From Unio delphinus (Eukaryota > Mollusca > Bivalvia > Unionida > Unionidae), in contig JAQISU010000097.1 of NCBI GenBank assembly GCA_029339505.1, forward strand, positions 3,633,001 to 3,697,000: DNA of 64,000 nucleotides. The letters run 5' to 3'. Below, in pieces: positions 38,195-51,519 of the stretch (the first letter of the stretch is position 1; every line of letters starts with the position of its first letter). The position numbers and the translations under genes are program-made. Under the pieces are notes generated by a model. That model ran no database searches. It was not told the DNA's origin and saw only the letters and a list, made by a program, of their open reading frames with translations.

Positions 38195-40140
38195 GTAGTA
38201 GAAGAAGAAGAAGAAGAAGAAGAAGAAGAAGAAGAAGAAGAAGAAGAAGAAGAAGAAAGTAATTTGTAAACATAAACACTTGTACTAAAAATTGTATTAC
38301 TTGTAAAATATCCAATAATTACAAACTATAAACTAAATATATTGGCATAGTTTAGACGGGTTGTAGACTAAGACAAAAAATATGAAAAGAAATGGATATG
38401 TGAGAGTATTCTACTGAAACTAGAACTAGTCTGAAATCTAATTCCAGTAAGTGAGTAAAAAAATAAAAAAATGGGAATTCTGAACCAACAGTTAACTTAA
38501 TATACGATAATTTAACTACAATACTACAATTTGGGAGTTTAGGTGTCTATGACTTCTAATGTTCAATGTAATTTTAAAAATATCCATATGTTTAATATGA
38601 ATCTCAATCTTAAATGTAATGGAGAAAGTCTGTATGTTTAACATTATGTGCGTATATGCTCTCGAACTGAATATTTAATGTTGAAACCACACCTGCTAAC
38701 CAATACATCAAAAGTACAGTTACCTACTAACCAAAACACAAACTATACCATCAACAATCTGTTTGGATTGGCCATCACCCAACTTATCGATTATCTATTA
38801 AACGTTATCTACTATCCAAAACCCATACTATGCCTAACCAATAACAAGTTATTTACTATCCATAATCCAGTTATCCATTAGTCAGCACTCAAACAAAATC
38901 ACTAACACGTCGCTGGATCAAACAATACCCCATACTTACTCTCCAATAGGATGTTAGAACACACCAGTTATCAAACATCCCGATATTGAATAGCCAAAGA
39001 AAAGGATGAGGATCTATATTTACCAATACACAAATATACTATTACTCAAGACCATTGGAATTTAAAGAAAGGAATGAAATAACAAACACACACTACCATA
39101 CACGAGCAAAGATAAGAGTGCATATACGCAATACACAAACTCATATGTAATATAATATCACACCAGAAAAATAACAAGTGTGGTTACGAAATTCGATGCT
39201 TTTGTCTATTTGCTATAAAAAGGGGTGAATTCTAATTTATTTTAGGACATTTTCAAAGCTTGTACTACCTCTAATGTTGTTTATGAAGTCGATGTACTTC
39301 CGTTTCCATTTCCAATTTTTGATTTTCAAGTTTCATTTCCTAATTTTCTCTTGTGAAAAAAAAACTGACGGAAAATAAAAACGGCGAAACAAAAGTAACG
39401 TAGCCCTCTACAGAGTGTACAACAAGATGGAGAGAATGCAAATTATGCATCGTACATGAAATTTGTATACTTACTAATATAATAACATTATGTTTCTGAG
39501 TAAAAATGCTCGCCTCTTTCTTTTTTGTATGATAGAATATAAGTATATTTGGGCGAATAGTGTATATAAGCAATGCAATTGTTTTGATTGTCTAAGGCAT
39601 TATCCAAGAACACACAATTTTCGACACAGAAACCTGATTCATATTGGTAAAAGCAAAACTCGAATTTGGACGATTTGAATACAAAACTGTTAAAATGACC
39701 TTTCTACTTAATTCAGTTACAATTAGTGACAAGGAAAGAAGACGATAGGTACGATACAGAATGCATTCCGATCGAAGTTCACGTAAATTGGGAGAACATC
39801 GACTCCAACAAAGTGAATGTTCGCTAGAGAGGATATCCACCCAGTTTGAATTTTTGAATATAGATTAAAGAATAGGTCATCAGCTATAAATAGAATTAGA
39901 ATGGACCATCATGCTGTTGAACACAGAAGCTACATCACATTCAAATACCTCTTTTTACGAACTTCAAAAATAATCCTGGTGGGTCATTGTAAAAGCTTAG
40001 TCGTTGTTTTCTGTAAATATTTGTTGTGTATTATAATACTGTTACAGTCACTGGAAATTTTATTTGGCAACAAGGAGATAAACAACTGTGAACTGTTTCA
40101 CTTATATTGTTGTTTTCTTCCTAGTCATTTGTTAAATTAA
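37813..40140. other. Host intergenic DNA with microsatellite
   Basis: No gene recognised apart from the trinucleotide tract listed separately. Confidence 0.5.
38114..38257. repeat. Compound (AAT)n(AAG)n microsatellite
   Basis: AAT repeats passing into AAG repeats, with a short 'tagtag' interruption near 38192-38200. One strand is pure purine over about 100 bp. Confidence 0.95.
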
Positions 40141-40293
40141 TCCAGCAGTAACAATAACAACAACGGAGTCATTCCTTTCAATGTGGATCCTGACATAACT
40201 GCTTACGATGAAGAAGGAAACACATATCACAGTTATAAAGACTCTGTTGCCATTAACTTGAATAACATAAAAGAAACAAAACAAGTTTTATAA
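40141..40293 (+). other. Possible C-terminal coding exon (unidentified)
   Basis: An open stretch of ~50 codons ending in TAA with a clearly protein-like reading (NNGVIPFNVDPDITAYDEEG, then NTYHSYKDSVAINLNN). It follows 'cttcctag' and 'aatccag', either of which could be a splice acceptor, and an AATAAA-like run comes soon after the stop. No homologue recognised; the gene it would belong to is not visible. Confidence 0.3.
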
Positions 40294-41484
40294 AATAAAA
40301 CTTAACAAACAATGTAATTATCAAAGTTACAAATGAAAATATTAGAGAGGAAGTGATAGTATTTTGAAGTGAATCAAAAGCTAGACCTTGCAAGGGTCTC
40401 TGAAAGTTCAAAATGAATTAAAAGTCCCTCATAAATTTCAATACCGGAAATGCAATGATCCTATGAGAACCATGACGCTGTCAAGATGGAGCCGCTCAGA
40501 ATCCATTCGAATAATTTATAACAGTTCCAGTATAATACTACAGTCCAAGTAATGAGCACTTTCTATTTTCTCTGGACAATCCAAACAAATTGTTTCCTCT
40601 CATATAATATCAAAGTACAACAAAAAACCTGTCTGCAACAAAAAACACAAATAGTGTCAATGACGCCTACAGTCGGAATAAATCTGCTTAAATTTCTCTT
40701 TAAATACAACTTATATTTCGACTGTACTACCCCCACATAACAGCAAATACTTTTGATTTTGCATCGAATAGCATTACATGTAATATGTGTGCTAAGGAGT
40801 CAATGAGTACATGATTTAGGATATATACTAAAGTAATCTTTTCGTATGCTTGCATCCATTTTGAAACAATTAGGTACTCGATGATTGCATGCCTTAAACG
40901 ACCCAGATTTGATTCAAGGAAAAGAATTTCTCCAAAACGTACTCATCAACGAACAAAGTTATAAACAAGTTCTGACAAAAGGAGGATATATGTGTTGATT
41001 CAAACTGGAAAATGCCTTCTGGGTCGTCCACACACACCTATAAATTTTCACATACTCGTAACGAAGGCATTAATTCCTCCTCGACCCCACAGTATTGGCA
41101 AGGCCGAAAGATACGTCGAAACTCCATCATACCTCATGCACATTTCGAAACTATGAAACAACAAAGAAGAACTTTTTTTTAATTATTATTATTGACTAAA
41201 CAAATGAAAATTATGCATCGAGATTATAGCAAATGTTCCAGTTTTGTACGCAACATGTTTTCCGCGCCACCGACGATGATGACGACGATGATGACAATAC
41301 AATTATCCCACTTAGTAGATTTGTCAGCATTTCTTATTTGACCATCGCAGCTCTTATTGAATTTTAAATCTAAGGAAAACCCGAAGATTGTATTTACCTG
41401 AATAACAGTTACTTACTCCTGCAGGTCAAAGTTCTTAAAGTAGAAAACAGTAACCAAGGCGCCGATGTAAGAGTGGCTCCCGTG
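40294..41484. other. Host intergenic DNA
   Basis: No recognisable feature. Confidence 0.5.
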
Positions 41485-41613
41485 ATCAATTTCCTGTATT
41501 CGGTGTTTAAGTACGGTGTGTCCGCATATCAATTTCCTGTATTCGGTGTTTAAGTACGGTGTGTCCGCATATCAATTTCCTGTATTCGGTGTTTAAGTAC
41601 GGTGTGTCCGCAT
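41485..41613. repeat. 43-bp tandem repeat, three copies
   Basis: Units beginning 'atcaatttcctgtattcggt' at 41485, 41528 and 41571, identical or nearly so. Confidence 0.95.
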
Positions 41614-41730
41614 ACCTAACTTAAGCTTTGTCTGGTGTGATAGTATGTTTGCGTGACTTCATTCCCTTTCTTTTATATCATACCCTTTTCGCTAGACAGT
41701 TAGTGTGGGATTTTAGAAACTATACTGTGC

Positions 41731-41734
41731 GTTT

Positions 41735-41781
<47 letters not shown>

Positions 41782-44335
41782 GGCTTTGTATAGCGCCAAA
41801 TCTTTAGAAGCTCTATGCGCTTTACAACATATATAATGATGTGAATGCAAAGAAACAAAAAAACATAAACAAAAACCATGAAATTGGAAAACATTAAAAA
41901 AAATGCTGACAACATTATTAGTTCTTTAAGTGTGTTCTTGCAGTCGAAAATTATGTGTTTTAAGAGCATTCTTTAAAGGGATCACTGTTTTAGTGTCTAA
42001 TTTCAATGGGCAATTCGTTCCACATCGCCGGGCCCTGGTATGCGAAAGAACGTTGTCCATATGACTTGATTTTCATAGTGAGAATAATGAATATACGATT
42101 ATCAGAAGAGGAGCGTAAGTATCTTGCTGGTGTGTAAACATTGGTGAGGACAGATAGGTATGTTGGACTGGAGTCCGTCAGTGAAACGTAGAAAGGAGAA
42201 CAATATTTGTGTTTGAGAGCCATGATCAAATGGATAGCCAGTGTAGGGTATTGATCAGCTGGGAGGTGTGCTCTAATCATAGTATTCTAAGGATGATCCA
42301 AGCAGTTGTGTTTTAAACGTTTTGAGGTTTCTGGAGTAGATACTAAGACGAACAAGACATAACTGAGTTATAATAGTCTAGTCTTGACAGTACTAACGAA
42401 CACACAAGTGTTGTAGTAGCATTAACTTAAATGTATTTGCAAATGGAGCTGATGGGTCTCAGCTCAAGATATGCAGCCTTGCATATGTTCATGACATGTT
42501 GGTGGAATGTGAGAGTACTGTCTAGAGTAATACATAGGTTACGTACTGACTATATGAATTTAAATTTTGTGTCGTTGATATTTATTGTTTGAGGCAAAGG
42601 ATGTGAATGAGAAAGGCTTTGTATTGTGATGGTCTCAGTGTTATTATCATTCATATGCAGCTTGTTACATGTCACATCATAAATGCACCTCTCTATTCCT
42701 TGGATGGTTGCATCAACTTCAGTTGGGTGGCTAGACTTGTATGTTTGGGTGTAATCACATCGTACAACTAGTGAGACACTGGGTGATGATTTATGACACT
42801 TGAGAGCCGCTGAGTGTATAGAATGAAGAGAAAAGGTCCAAGAACAGATCCCTGTGGAACACCAGAACATCGATAAACTGGGCTGGAATGTATTCCATTT
42901 GCAGATACAATTTGTGTCCTGTTGACTAAGTAGGACTTGAACCACTGTAAGGCTGAACTGGGAATGCCAAATGCATGCTGCAGACGGTGAAGTAACATAT
43001 CATGCTCTATTGTATAAAATGATGCGGACAAATCAAGGAGAGTGAGGACTATAATCTTTCCGCTATCCAAAGCAAACAGAATATCATTAAATACGTTCAG
43101 AAGAGTAGTTTCAGTACTGTTGCAAGGGCGATATGCAGACTGTACATTGCTAATAAGACTGTTTGAATTCAAATGAGATACAAGTTGGGTTTCAACAACA
43201 TTTTCGAATATTTTTATATGAACGGAATATTAGAAACTGGGCGGTAGTTCTTTAATTCGTTATGATCAAGTGCTGGCTTCTTCAGCAGAGGCTTCACGAT
43301 GGCAGTTTCGAAAAATGATGTAAATTCCCCAAATGAGAGAGATATTAATACCATCAGTTAGTGCAGGCAATATTGGATCTAAACACTCAAACAGCAGTGA
43401 TGTTTGAATTGGATCAAGTTCACGTGACTGGTGCACGATTATCCGTACTAAATCCATATAGAGACAGGTTCAAATGCTCCTAATGGTTGTCACTGAAATT
43501 CTAAATCATAACTGTATGGTGACGACGAGTCAATTCAATATGTGTTGTCGAGAGTATCTCTAATGGTTTGCACTTTGTCACGGAAGAAATTTGCAAATAG
43601 GTTCGGAAGGTCTGCTGGAGAGAAGATAATCGGAAGTGGTGTATATTTGTTCCTTGACATTAGTTCGTTAGCTATCTCGAAGAGCTTTTTGCAGCTGGAA
43701 ATCTCCGTGATCTTAGTACTGTGGTGGAATAATTTGGCTAAATGGACTGTGTTTGTGACGTTCTTCTTAGCGGCTTTATAGATTTGTTTATAAATAGTGA
43801 ATCGTGTGGAAAGCCAAATAGCCTCTCTGCTTTACGGCTATGTCTTTTAGCAGTGAGGAACTGGTCCCTAACACTACTATACCACGGAGAACGCTTTTTA
43901 ATTGATACTCTGCACTTGGTGGCTGGAGCATGTTTTTCAAGCAATGAATTATCGAGTTTTTCTGTTGTAACAGGTATTAAAGGTGATAGATTTTCTTGGA
44001 TGTCTTGCATTAGCTTGGTTCTATTTATTATACGGAGGTTTCTCTTAGTATCAAATAAAGGTGGAAGGTTAGGGACTGATACGTCCAGATGGCATATAAT
44101 GCAGATATGAACTTATGCAAGTTCGTGTGATACAAGGGTGGATCGCAGAATAAATATCATCAGGTCTATGATGAATCCAGTCTAAAATGTGACCAAGTTT
44201 ATGGGTGGGTTGGTTAACTAATTGTTTAAGGTTTAAAACAAGAATGGGATCTATAAGTTTTGACGTGTATGGGTTTCCAGGACAGTCAAAGTGAAAGTTG
44301 AAATCTCCAAGAATAATTAGATTGCCACTTATCAA
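41731..44335 (-). mobile_element. CR1/L2-type non-LTR retrotransposon remnant
   Basis: Read right to left: an endonuclease fragment with LIILGDFNFHFD (44335-44069), a further fragment near 43800-44010, an RT core at 43172-42768 (IVLTLLDLSASF, then SGVPQGSVLGPFLF), a changed motif C region (CDYT instead of YADDT), and a C-terminal fragment PARYLRSSSD...YGQRSFAYQGPAMWNELP (42280-41990). The tail reaches an AAT microsatellite (41737-41779 on the plus strand). Multiple frameshifts; inactive. Confidence 0.8.
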
Positions 44336-44397
44336 ATCTAATCTCCATACTCCAGAAGATTCGGAAACTGCACTAAAAAGAGAGATTCATTCATCTT

Positions 44398-44429
<32 letters not shown>

Positions 44430-46360
44430 TTTCTTTCTTGTTTCTTACTAGGAAGATTGCGGTAGAGGCAGAAAAAATGGACTGACCTTTGTTTATTAAT
44501 TATTTCCTTATTTTTATTTGGGGTGGTGGTGGAGTTTTTAATGGTCTGGAATGAATGAATGAATGAATGAATGAATGAATGAATGAATGAATGAATGAAT
44601 GAATGAATGAATGAATTAATTAATTAATTAACGAAAAACACCCATAAAAGTTAAATTCAAGTTTTATATCTGCTACTTTACAATCGAACAAACTTTTAAC
44701 TGATTTCCTGCATATATGAGATATAAATTTGATTTAATATCCTCTACTTCTTCACCAGAAGGAGTCACTTTCCGGTACTGGGTTTTATTCGTCACCCTGT
44801 GAGAATATGTAGCTGATATTTACTTCCTGTATAGATTTGTCTCTGTTGTTACACGCAGTTCACAAATTCGCAGGTAATGTGTCTGCTGTTTCCTTATTTG
44901 TATATTTAATGCAAGAGACATTTCTTGAGATTATATATTGTTTTTGTTTGTATCCGATAAGGTATATTTTTTTAATATATTATGGTGTTTGGTGTGAACA
45001 CGGGTATCAAATGTCAGTCCTGAGTCCGTCTTCTGTTATCATAGAGCTTAAAAATTGGGATTGCCCAAAGTCAGGGCTCCTGAAAATCTATTGAGGGTCT
45101 TTCTCGTATTCTAGGCAAGTTGCCTTCACACCTGTAAAATAAAGTTTCTAATTCGACGAAAACTAATCTTTGAACCCGCCGTCGATATTCGATACTTTCA
45201 TGTCAGAATTCAAGAAAGACTGGTAAATTATTACTATTAATCCCCTAGTCCTACATATAAGACCTGACGCTGATATTTATGTTTGGGGCGTCAGGGTCTT
45301 ACTGCCTAACGAACAGCGCTGTGTAGTGTGTTTTAAATTCTACTGACAGGAGAATAAGAGGTGAAATTTTCATGATTTTCACATTATCAACATTCATCCA
45401 CATATTTAAGAGTTATTGATATACTTACTTTGTTGTCTTGATCGTAATCGCCTCAAAATATGACATTGCAAATGAACGCATTTTTATGTTCCTTTGACAT
45501 GCATTTCAATTGGTTGCAATGCGATGGTGTCTGAGGAATGCCGAAGTAGGATTCAACAAGGCCATTTTATTTTAATAACGAAACGAAAGTATCAAAGTAT
45601 CAAGTATTTGAACAGCAAGCAACATATCGTTTCATTGAAGAAATATTTTCTGATTGGAACCTACTTGAACATACTTCGGCATACCTTGACTACTGTCACA
45701 TTTCAACAAATTCAAATGTATGTCAACGGAACAAGAAAATGCGTCCGTTTGCAAGTGTCAAATATTGATTCCAACAAAAACATCACAGTAAGTATAATTA
45801 ATTAAACATAGTGGAAGAGTGTCTTTATAGGTTGCCAAGATTACCCAGGTACCCGTTGACAGCCCTAAGGCTGAGCATGTAAGGAACACTTTGATAATAG
45901 AATTTATGAAATCTATTCAAGGTTGGAACTCTACATGTCATTTATGCGACAAGATCAAATTACCACCCTCTGTTACTAACTTACTTGCCACTGGATCACA
46001 CTTGTAGCTCAATGAAAGAGTTGTGACATGGGAAAGCAAGCTGTAGAATTAAGGTCAAATATTTAATGAAAGAGGCTTGACACTAAATTTGCAGCTTAAT
46101 CAGAGGATTGTCAACCTGAAATTAAAGTGAGTGCTGAATTTACAATCACAAGCATAAATGTTTTTGTATATGGTAAATGGGTATCTTATAGTTCATTTTA
46201 TTACCAAGGCTAATATCAATGAGTTTGTACCTGAATACCCATTTCCATCTTTATTTCTTTAATTATTCAGTTACAAAATGCCATAAAAAAGGAAATTGTT
46301 CTATATTGTATGGTTGCTATGTACATAATTTTTCAATGACTATTTAATCAGTGCAGCTGC
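44336..46360. other. Host intergenic DNA with poly-T and (GAAT)n
   Basis: A poly-T tract (44397-44428) and a GAAT tetranucleotide repeat (44548-44617, passing into TTAA) are present. Otherwise no feature recognised. Confidence 0.6.
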
Positions 46361-46364
46361 TTTT

Positions 46365-47110
46365 TGTGAGTAATATTCATATAGTGATTATGGTGATTAA
46401 TATTCATATAATGATTAGTGATTAATATTCATATAATTATTAGTGATTAATATTCATATATTGATTATAGTGAGTATTATTCATTTAATGATTATGGTGA
46501 TTAATATTCATATATTGATTATAGTGAGTAAATATTAATTTAATGATTATGGTGATTAATATTCATATAATGATTAGGGATTAATATTCATATAATTATT
46601 AGTGATTAATATTCATATAGTGATTATAGTGAGTAATATTCATTTAATGATTATAGTGAAACATATTCATTTAATGATTATAGTGAAACATATTCATACA
46701 ATTATAGTCATTAATATTCATATAATTATTAGTGATTAATATTCATATAGTGATTATAGTGAGTAATATTCATTTAATGATTATAGTGAAACATATTCAT
46801 ACAATTATAGTCATTAATATTCATATAATTATTAGTGATTAATATTCATAGAGTGATTAGTGATTAATCTTCATATAGCTTCTTTGGTGATTAATATTCA
46901 TATAGTGATTAGTGATTAATATTCATATAGTGATTAGTGATTACTATTCATATAGTGATTAAAGTGATTATTCATATAGCGATTACAGTGATTAATATTC
47001 ATATAATGATTAGTGATTAATATTCATATAGTGATTAGTGATTGATATTCATATAGCCAATTTAGTGATTGATATTCATATAGTGATTAATATTCATATA
47101 ATGATTAATT
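46365..47110. repeat. AT-rich degenerate tandem repeat, ~22-25 bp unit
   Basis: About 30 degenerate units around 'gattaatattcatatagtga'. It directly precedes three ~35-bp units near 47105-47220 containing 'tatatatcatac' and 'gtaatgccaggtg'. Confidence 0.85.
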
Positions 47111-47239
47111 TATATATATCATACAGTGTAATGCCAGGTGTTTATATATATCATACAGGGTAATGCCAGGTGTAACAGGTGTTTATATATATCATACTGT
47201 GTAATGCCAGGTGTTTATATATTGTTGAAGTGATGACAG

Positions 47240-48860
47240 ACACTTTCAACATGTCATGACAACAGCTGCCAAGGACATCTTTGGCCTCCATCGCCCAGAG
47301 ACCCAGAGGTGCTTGAAGATCAAAACTCCACCAATGATGATGATTTAACCATTCTCAAAGAAGAGGTGGAGTCAGCAATAAGATCACTGAAGAATGGGAA
47401 GGCAGCTGGAGTAGACAACATCCCAGCTGAACTTATCATGAATGGTGGGGAATCAGTGATAGAGCTACTAACAAAAATCTGCAACAAGATCTGGCAGACA
47501 GGCGAATGGCCAACACAGTGGACTCAGTCACTGATTATAACACACAGCTGTGCCAAAATTACATAACTATCAGTTTCATCAACCATGCTAGTAAGGTGAT
47601 GTTGAAGATCATCTTGAACAGACTGAATCCACAAGCAGAAGAAATAATCGCTTAGGAACAGGCAGGGTTTTGGAGTGGAAGAAGCACAACAGAACAAATA
47701 TTAAATCTTAGGGTTCTGTGTGAAAAGTACTCACAGCATCATCAAGATATGTGTTCACAGATTTCAAAAAGGCTTTTGACAGAGTGTGGCTTGAGGCATT
47801 GTGGGCCACAATGAAGAAGTACAACATAGGTCAAAAGTTGACTAACACCATCAAGCAGCTGTACGCCAAGGCTATCAGTGCAGTAACTACTAAGGTTCAG
47901 TGGGGGACTGGTTCAAGACAACAGCTGGAGTACGGCAAAGCTGTCTCCTGTCACCCAAGCTTTTCAACATCTACTTAGAGGATATCATGAGTGAAGCCCT
48001 GGAAAACCACTGTGGGACAGTCAGCATTGGAGGGCGTAACATCACCAACCTACGCTTTGCTGACGACATTGATGGGTTTGCAGTGAAGATGAGCTTGCCA
48101 CCTTAGTGAAGAACTTGGATGAAACATCTTCCAGATTTGACATGGAGATAAGCACTGAGAAGACAAAGCTGATGACAAATAGTGGCAAACAAATCTCAGC
48201 CAAGATTAAAGTCAGAAGACAGGAACTGGATATCTTGGTTTCATAATCAACGAAGAAGGATCAAAGCAGAAATTTTGTCACGAGCAGCGCAAACAATGGC
48301 AGCTATATCAAAGCTAAGACCCATCTGGAGAGAAAGAATATCTGTCTGAAAACTAAAATCAGACTATTAAGAGCACTGGTCATCTCAATCTTTCTGTAGT
48401 CATGTGAGGCCTGGACCCTGACAGCAGAATTACAACGAAGAATCCAGGCACTTGAAATGAGATGCTACAGAACCATCCTTGGCATCTCTTACATGGACCA
48501 CATCACACATGAAGAAATGCGTAACAACATCAGGCACAAAGTAGGTCATTATGAAGACCCCCTCACCACTATCAAAAAGAGAAAGCTGAAATGGTATAGC
48601 CATGTCACTAGAGCCAACAGTCTATCCACAACAGTACTGAAGGGTAGTGTTCAAAGTGGTAGAAGGAGAGTTAGACAGAGAAAAAAGGGGAGTGACAACA
48701 TCACAGAATGAACCAGGAAAAGTTTTGCGGAGACAGGCATTGGCACATGATCGAGACAAATGGAGGGAACTGGTCAGATGTTCAGCAACACAGTGCCTCA
48801 ACAATCACACTAGGTAGAGATTGATGTGTGAGGCTGAGACATTAAGCTACATACCTTGGA
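47240..48860 (+). mobile_element. Non-LTR retrotransposon remnant (RT domain)
   Basis: Fragments in several frames: IRSLKNGKAAGVDNIPAELI, a DFKKAFDRVW motif A block, GVRQSCLLSPKLFNIYLED (motif B), LRFADDIDGFA (motif C), then a C-terminal MRCYRTILGISYMDHIT and RKLKWYSHVTR typical of LINE-type RT C-termini. Frameshifts and stops between them; inactive. It may belong to the same clade as the endonuclease remnant at 16805-17315. Confidence 0.8.
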
Positions 48861-48988
48861 TGATACCACAGTGATAGAAATAAACTGTCACATTGCAGAC
48901 AACATAGTATTATGACTGAATAATTGTTGAATTTTACATTAAAAATCCATATCTCACACACATATTCTCTCTCTCACTCTCTCTCCAA

Positions 48989-48990
<2 letters not shown>

Positions 48991-49045
<55 letters not shown>
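48991..49045. repeat. (TA)n microsatellite
   Basis: AT dinucleotide tract preceded by a CT-rich stretch. Confidence 0.95.
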
Positions 49046-49048
<3 letters not shown>

Positions 49049-49189
49049 GATGTGTACAGTTATATCTGTGTATGTCTCCCCATCTGTACATTGTAGATAT
49101 ATGGCAGTATGTACTATTATATGTTGCTTTAAATTCTTACAGCAGAGGTGGTGCTGTCTTTGTGTTGTTTAATATATGTGCTGAATATT

Positions 49190-49390
49190 TTGCAACCTAA
49201 GGCATCACTAGTGTATACAGCTTAGATGTGGGGGATTGTGAGTCAAATCCCAGCCGAGTCATACCAAAGACTAACAAAAATGGTACTTAAGCAGCTGCCT
49301 CGCTTGGTGTGCGACATTGAGAGGTTAGTGTTAGGATTGTTTGGTGTCAGAATAATGTAACTGAGTTGGACATGATACTACATATCTGTG
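49190..49390 (+). repeat. SINE fragment of the same family as 49966-50222
   Basis: Shares the core (around 'acaaaaatggtact', 'gttagtgttagga', 'tggtgtca.aataatgt') in the opposite orientation to the copy at 49966. The 5' tRNA head is incomplete. Confidence 0.65.
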
Positions 49391-49473
49391 GCATAATGAT
49401 CCAGTGTTATATATGTGACACTAGATATTGTAGCAATATGACTGAAAAAGTAAGCTATATTAAAAATCCAAAT

Positions 49474-49475
<2 letters not shown>

Positions 49476-49510
<35 letters not shown>
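49476..49510. repeat. (CA)n microsatellite
   Basis: CA dinucleotide tract. Confidence 0.95.
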
Positions 49511-49512
<2 letters not shown>

Positions 49513-49965
49513 ATAACTTTACAAGGACTAGAAGTTGCTCAGTATGGCTGGTAGTTTCTATCAGTTTTTTTTTTTTTTATAGATAAACATTGTCAAAACT
49601 TATCTCTCCCAGCAGTAATAGTGAAAATTGTTTAAGCTTTCATATTTAATTGAATTTAGATAGCTTCTCAAAAACAACATTGAATATTCACTGGAGAGGA
49701 TTTTTACGTTTACATTTAGTTCATGGCTGTCTGGCTCCTGTCCTGTCTTTTCATTCAGAGAAATTTAACTTGGTAAAGATTGAGAACCAGTCAGATTGAG
49801 GAGGTGAGTATCTACATAAACATTATACATGTAACACTTATTGTACAAGTAAAATATATCAGAAGCTAATTTTCATTTTGTAGACCAGAAATATTTGATT
49901 ATTTTGTTTGTTTGATTAGGATTCTTAATGTAGTATGAAAAATATTCAGTCATATCAACACGATG

Positions 49966-50222
49966 TTTGCAGTGAGACAGTTTATAGTGATGTCTAGCAT
50001 TTGGGCATCATGCTGCAGACATGTAGCATGATGTCCCACCCAGTCACATTATCCTGACACCAGGCTGACTAGTCCTAACACTAACCTCATAATGCTGAGC
50101 GTCAAGCGAAGCAGCTGTTAGTACCATTTTTGTAACTCTATGGTATGATTCAGTTGGGGATCGAACCCAACACCTCACGCTTCCTTGGCGGATGCTCTAA
50201 CCACTAGGCCACTGGAGCGGTC
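49966..50222 (-). repeat. tRNA-derived SINE
   Basis: On the minus strand the element opens near 50222 with an A box-like 'tggcctagtggttagagc' and a B box-like 'gggttcgatcccc' about 45 bp further on. The body matches 49190-49390. A pol III-type retroposed repeat; not a functional tRNA because the 3' half is unrelated. Confidence 0.75.
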
Positions 50223-50522
50223 AGACCAGAAATGATTGAAGAACTAAAATTAATTGTATAGTCTTTTTTTTTTAAAACAGATCCATGCAACTTTTCAGAG
50301 GATAATAATGAACATGACCATGGTTCATTTTGATGTAACTGACCCATTTGTTGCACGGATGTAAGGTTTGAGCTTTTTTTGATCCAGACTGATTAATGCA
50401 TGCATTTATCCAAGACTATAAATTGTGCATAAACATCATCTCCAAAACTTGGATGATGATGTAGTGTCTTTTATTCGTTATTATCTACTGTATAACTCTA
50501 TTTTTCAGAAGGTAGTTTTTAG

Positions 50523-50534
50523 ATGCGAGAATGA
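50523..50534 (+). promoter_or_regulatory. Minimal upstream ORF overlapping the ORMDL start
   Basis: ATGCGAGAATGA encodes Met-Arg-Glu-stop, and its TGA overlaps the main ATG (ATGA). It matters only if this stretch is in the mature 5' UTR, which the acceptor near 50512 suggests. Confidence 0.4.
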
Positions 50535-50704
50535 ATACAGGTACAACACGAAGCGATGACAACCCAACACACTCGGTGTTTAGTAATAAAGGAATGTGGT
50601 TGACATATGTCCTGGTCGTGTACTTTGTCCATCTTCTTCTGTTGAGCCTTCCTTTCATCAGTACTGACATTGTCTGGACACTGACCAATGCTATTCATGC
50701 TTTG
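50531..50704 (+). CDS. ORMDL: ORMDL-family protein, coding exon 1
   Basis: 58 codons (MNTGTTRSDDNPTHSVFSNK...WTLTNAIHAL), ending at a GTAAGT donor. With exons at 55452 and 60762 it gives a 152-aa protein, one residue short of the usual 153. ORMDL proteins are four-helix ER membrane proteins that inhibit serine palmitoyltransferase and so set sphingolipid output. Recognisable here: the N-P...N(S)KG(I/M)WLTY motif, the LL.IPF..... W-TLTN..H segment. A splice acceptor candidate (TTTTCAG near 50512) precedes the start, so a non-coding 5' exon lies upstream, not located. A 3-codon upstream ORF (ATG at 50523) overlaps the main ATG. Confidence 0.9.
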
Positions 50705-51194
50705 GTAAGTATTGGTCATCAAGGTTTTAATGTCTTTGTAAAATTTCAACGATGACATCATAACATGGGCAAGTTCAAAAACAAAATTAGCAAATAACAA
50801 AGTGAATTATGTATGAGACTATCACTAGGGTATCGTCACCAAAATTATGAAACTTATCCACTTTTCTAATTAGCATCTAAGTTAGAACAAGCACATAGAC
50901 AAGAGTTTTTACCCCCTTGCATAAAGAATTCTTTTGAGGAAACAATAAATAATATTCCATTTTGTTGCAAATGAATAGAGAAATTTGCATTTGCATTTTT
51001 TAAACCTATTTTTGAACAGTCATCCTTAGCATTCTGTTTGAAGGAGATGAAATCTCCATCATGCAGTAAATGAATAAAAAATCATGCATTAAATGGATTT
51101 TTTTTTTACTTCGGCGTTTTGACTCCTTTTGTATATATAGTAAAATGGTGTGGATTTGGTGTCCAGTATGGCTACCAGAGTGGCCATTTTAAAT

Positions 51195-51390
51195 ATGTTG
51201 TCATTACTACTAGATGGTTGTGGCAACATGGGGTTTTACTAAAATATTGTCATTACTACTAGATGGATGTGGCAACATGGGGTTTTACTAAAATATTGTC
51301 ATTACTACTAGATGGTTGTGGCAACATGGGGTTTTACTAAAATATTGTCATTACTACTAGATGGGTGTGGCAACATGGGATTTTACTAAA
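51195..51390. repeat. 48-bp tandem repeat, ~4 copies
   Basis: Units around 'attgtcattactactagatg' and 'gtggcaacatgg', near-identical. Confidence 0.9.
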
Positions 51391-51519
51391 GTTTCTTATG
51401 ATGTCTATTTGGTTCTGATGGTGCCATTCAGACATTCTGTATGCCTGCCAGAGTGGCCATTTTGAAATTCTTGCTACAGTATCACTATTTCTCTTGAATG
51501 AGTGATCATGGTGTTTTCA

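Noticed and set aside
45494..45805. 103-codon ORF as a host gene
   Set aside because: No recognisable motif, no splice context and composition like surrounding non-coding DNA; length is expected by chance here.
49966..50222. Functional tRNA gene on the minus strand
   Set aside because: A and B box-like sequences are present, but the 3' half does not form the acceptor and T arms and the body matches another copy nearby; it is a SINE.
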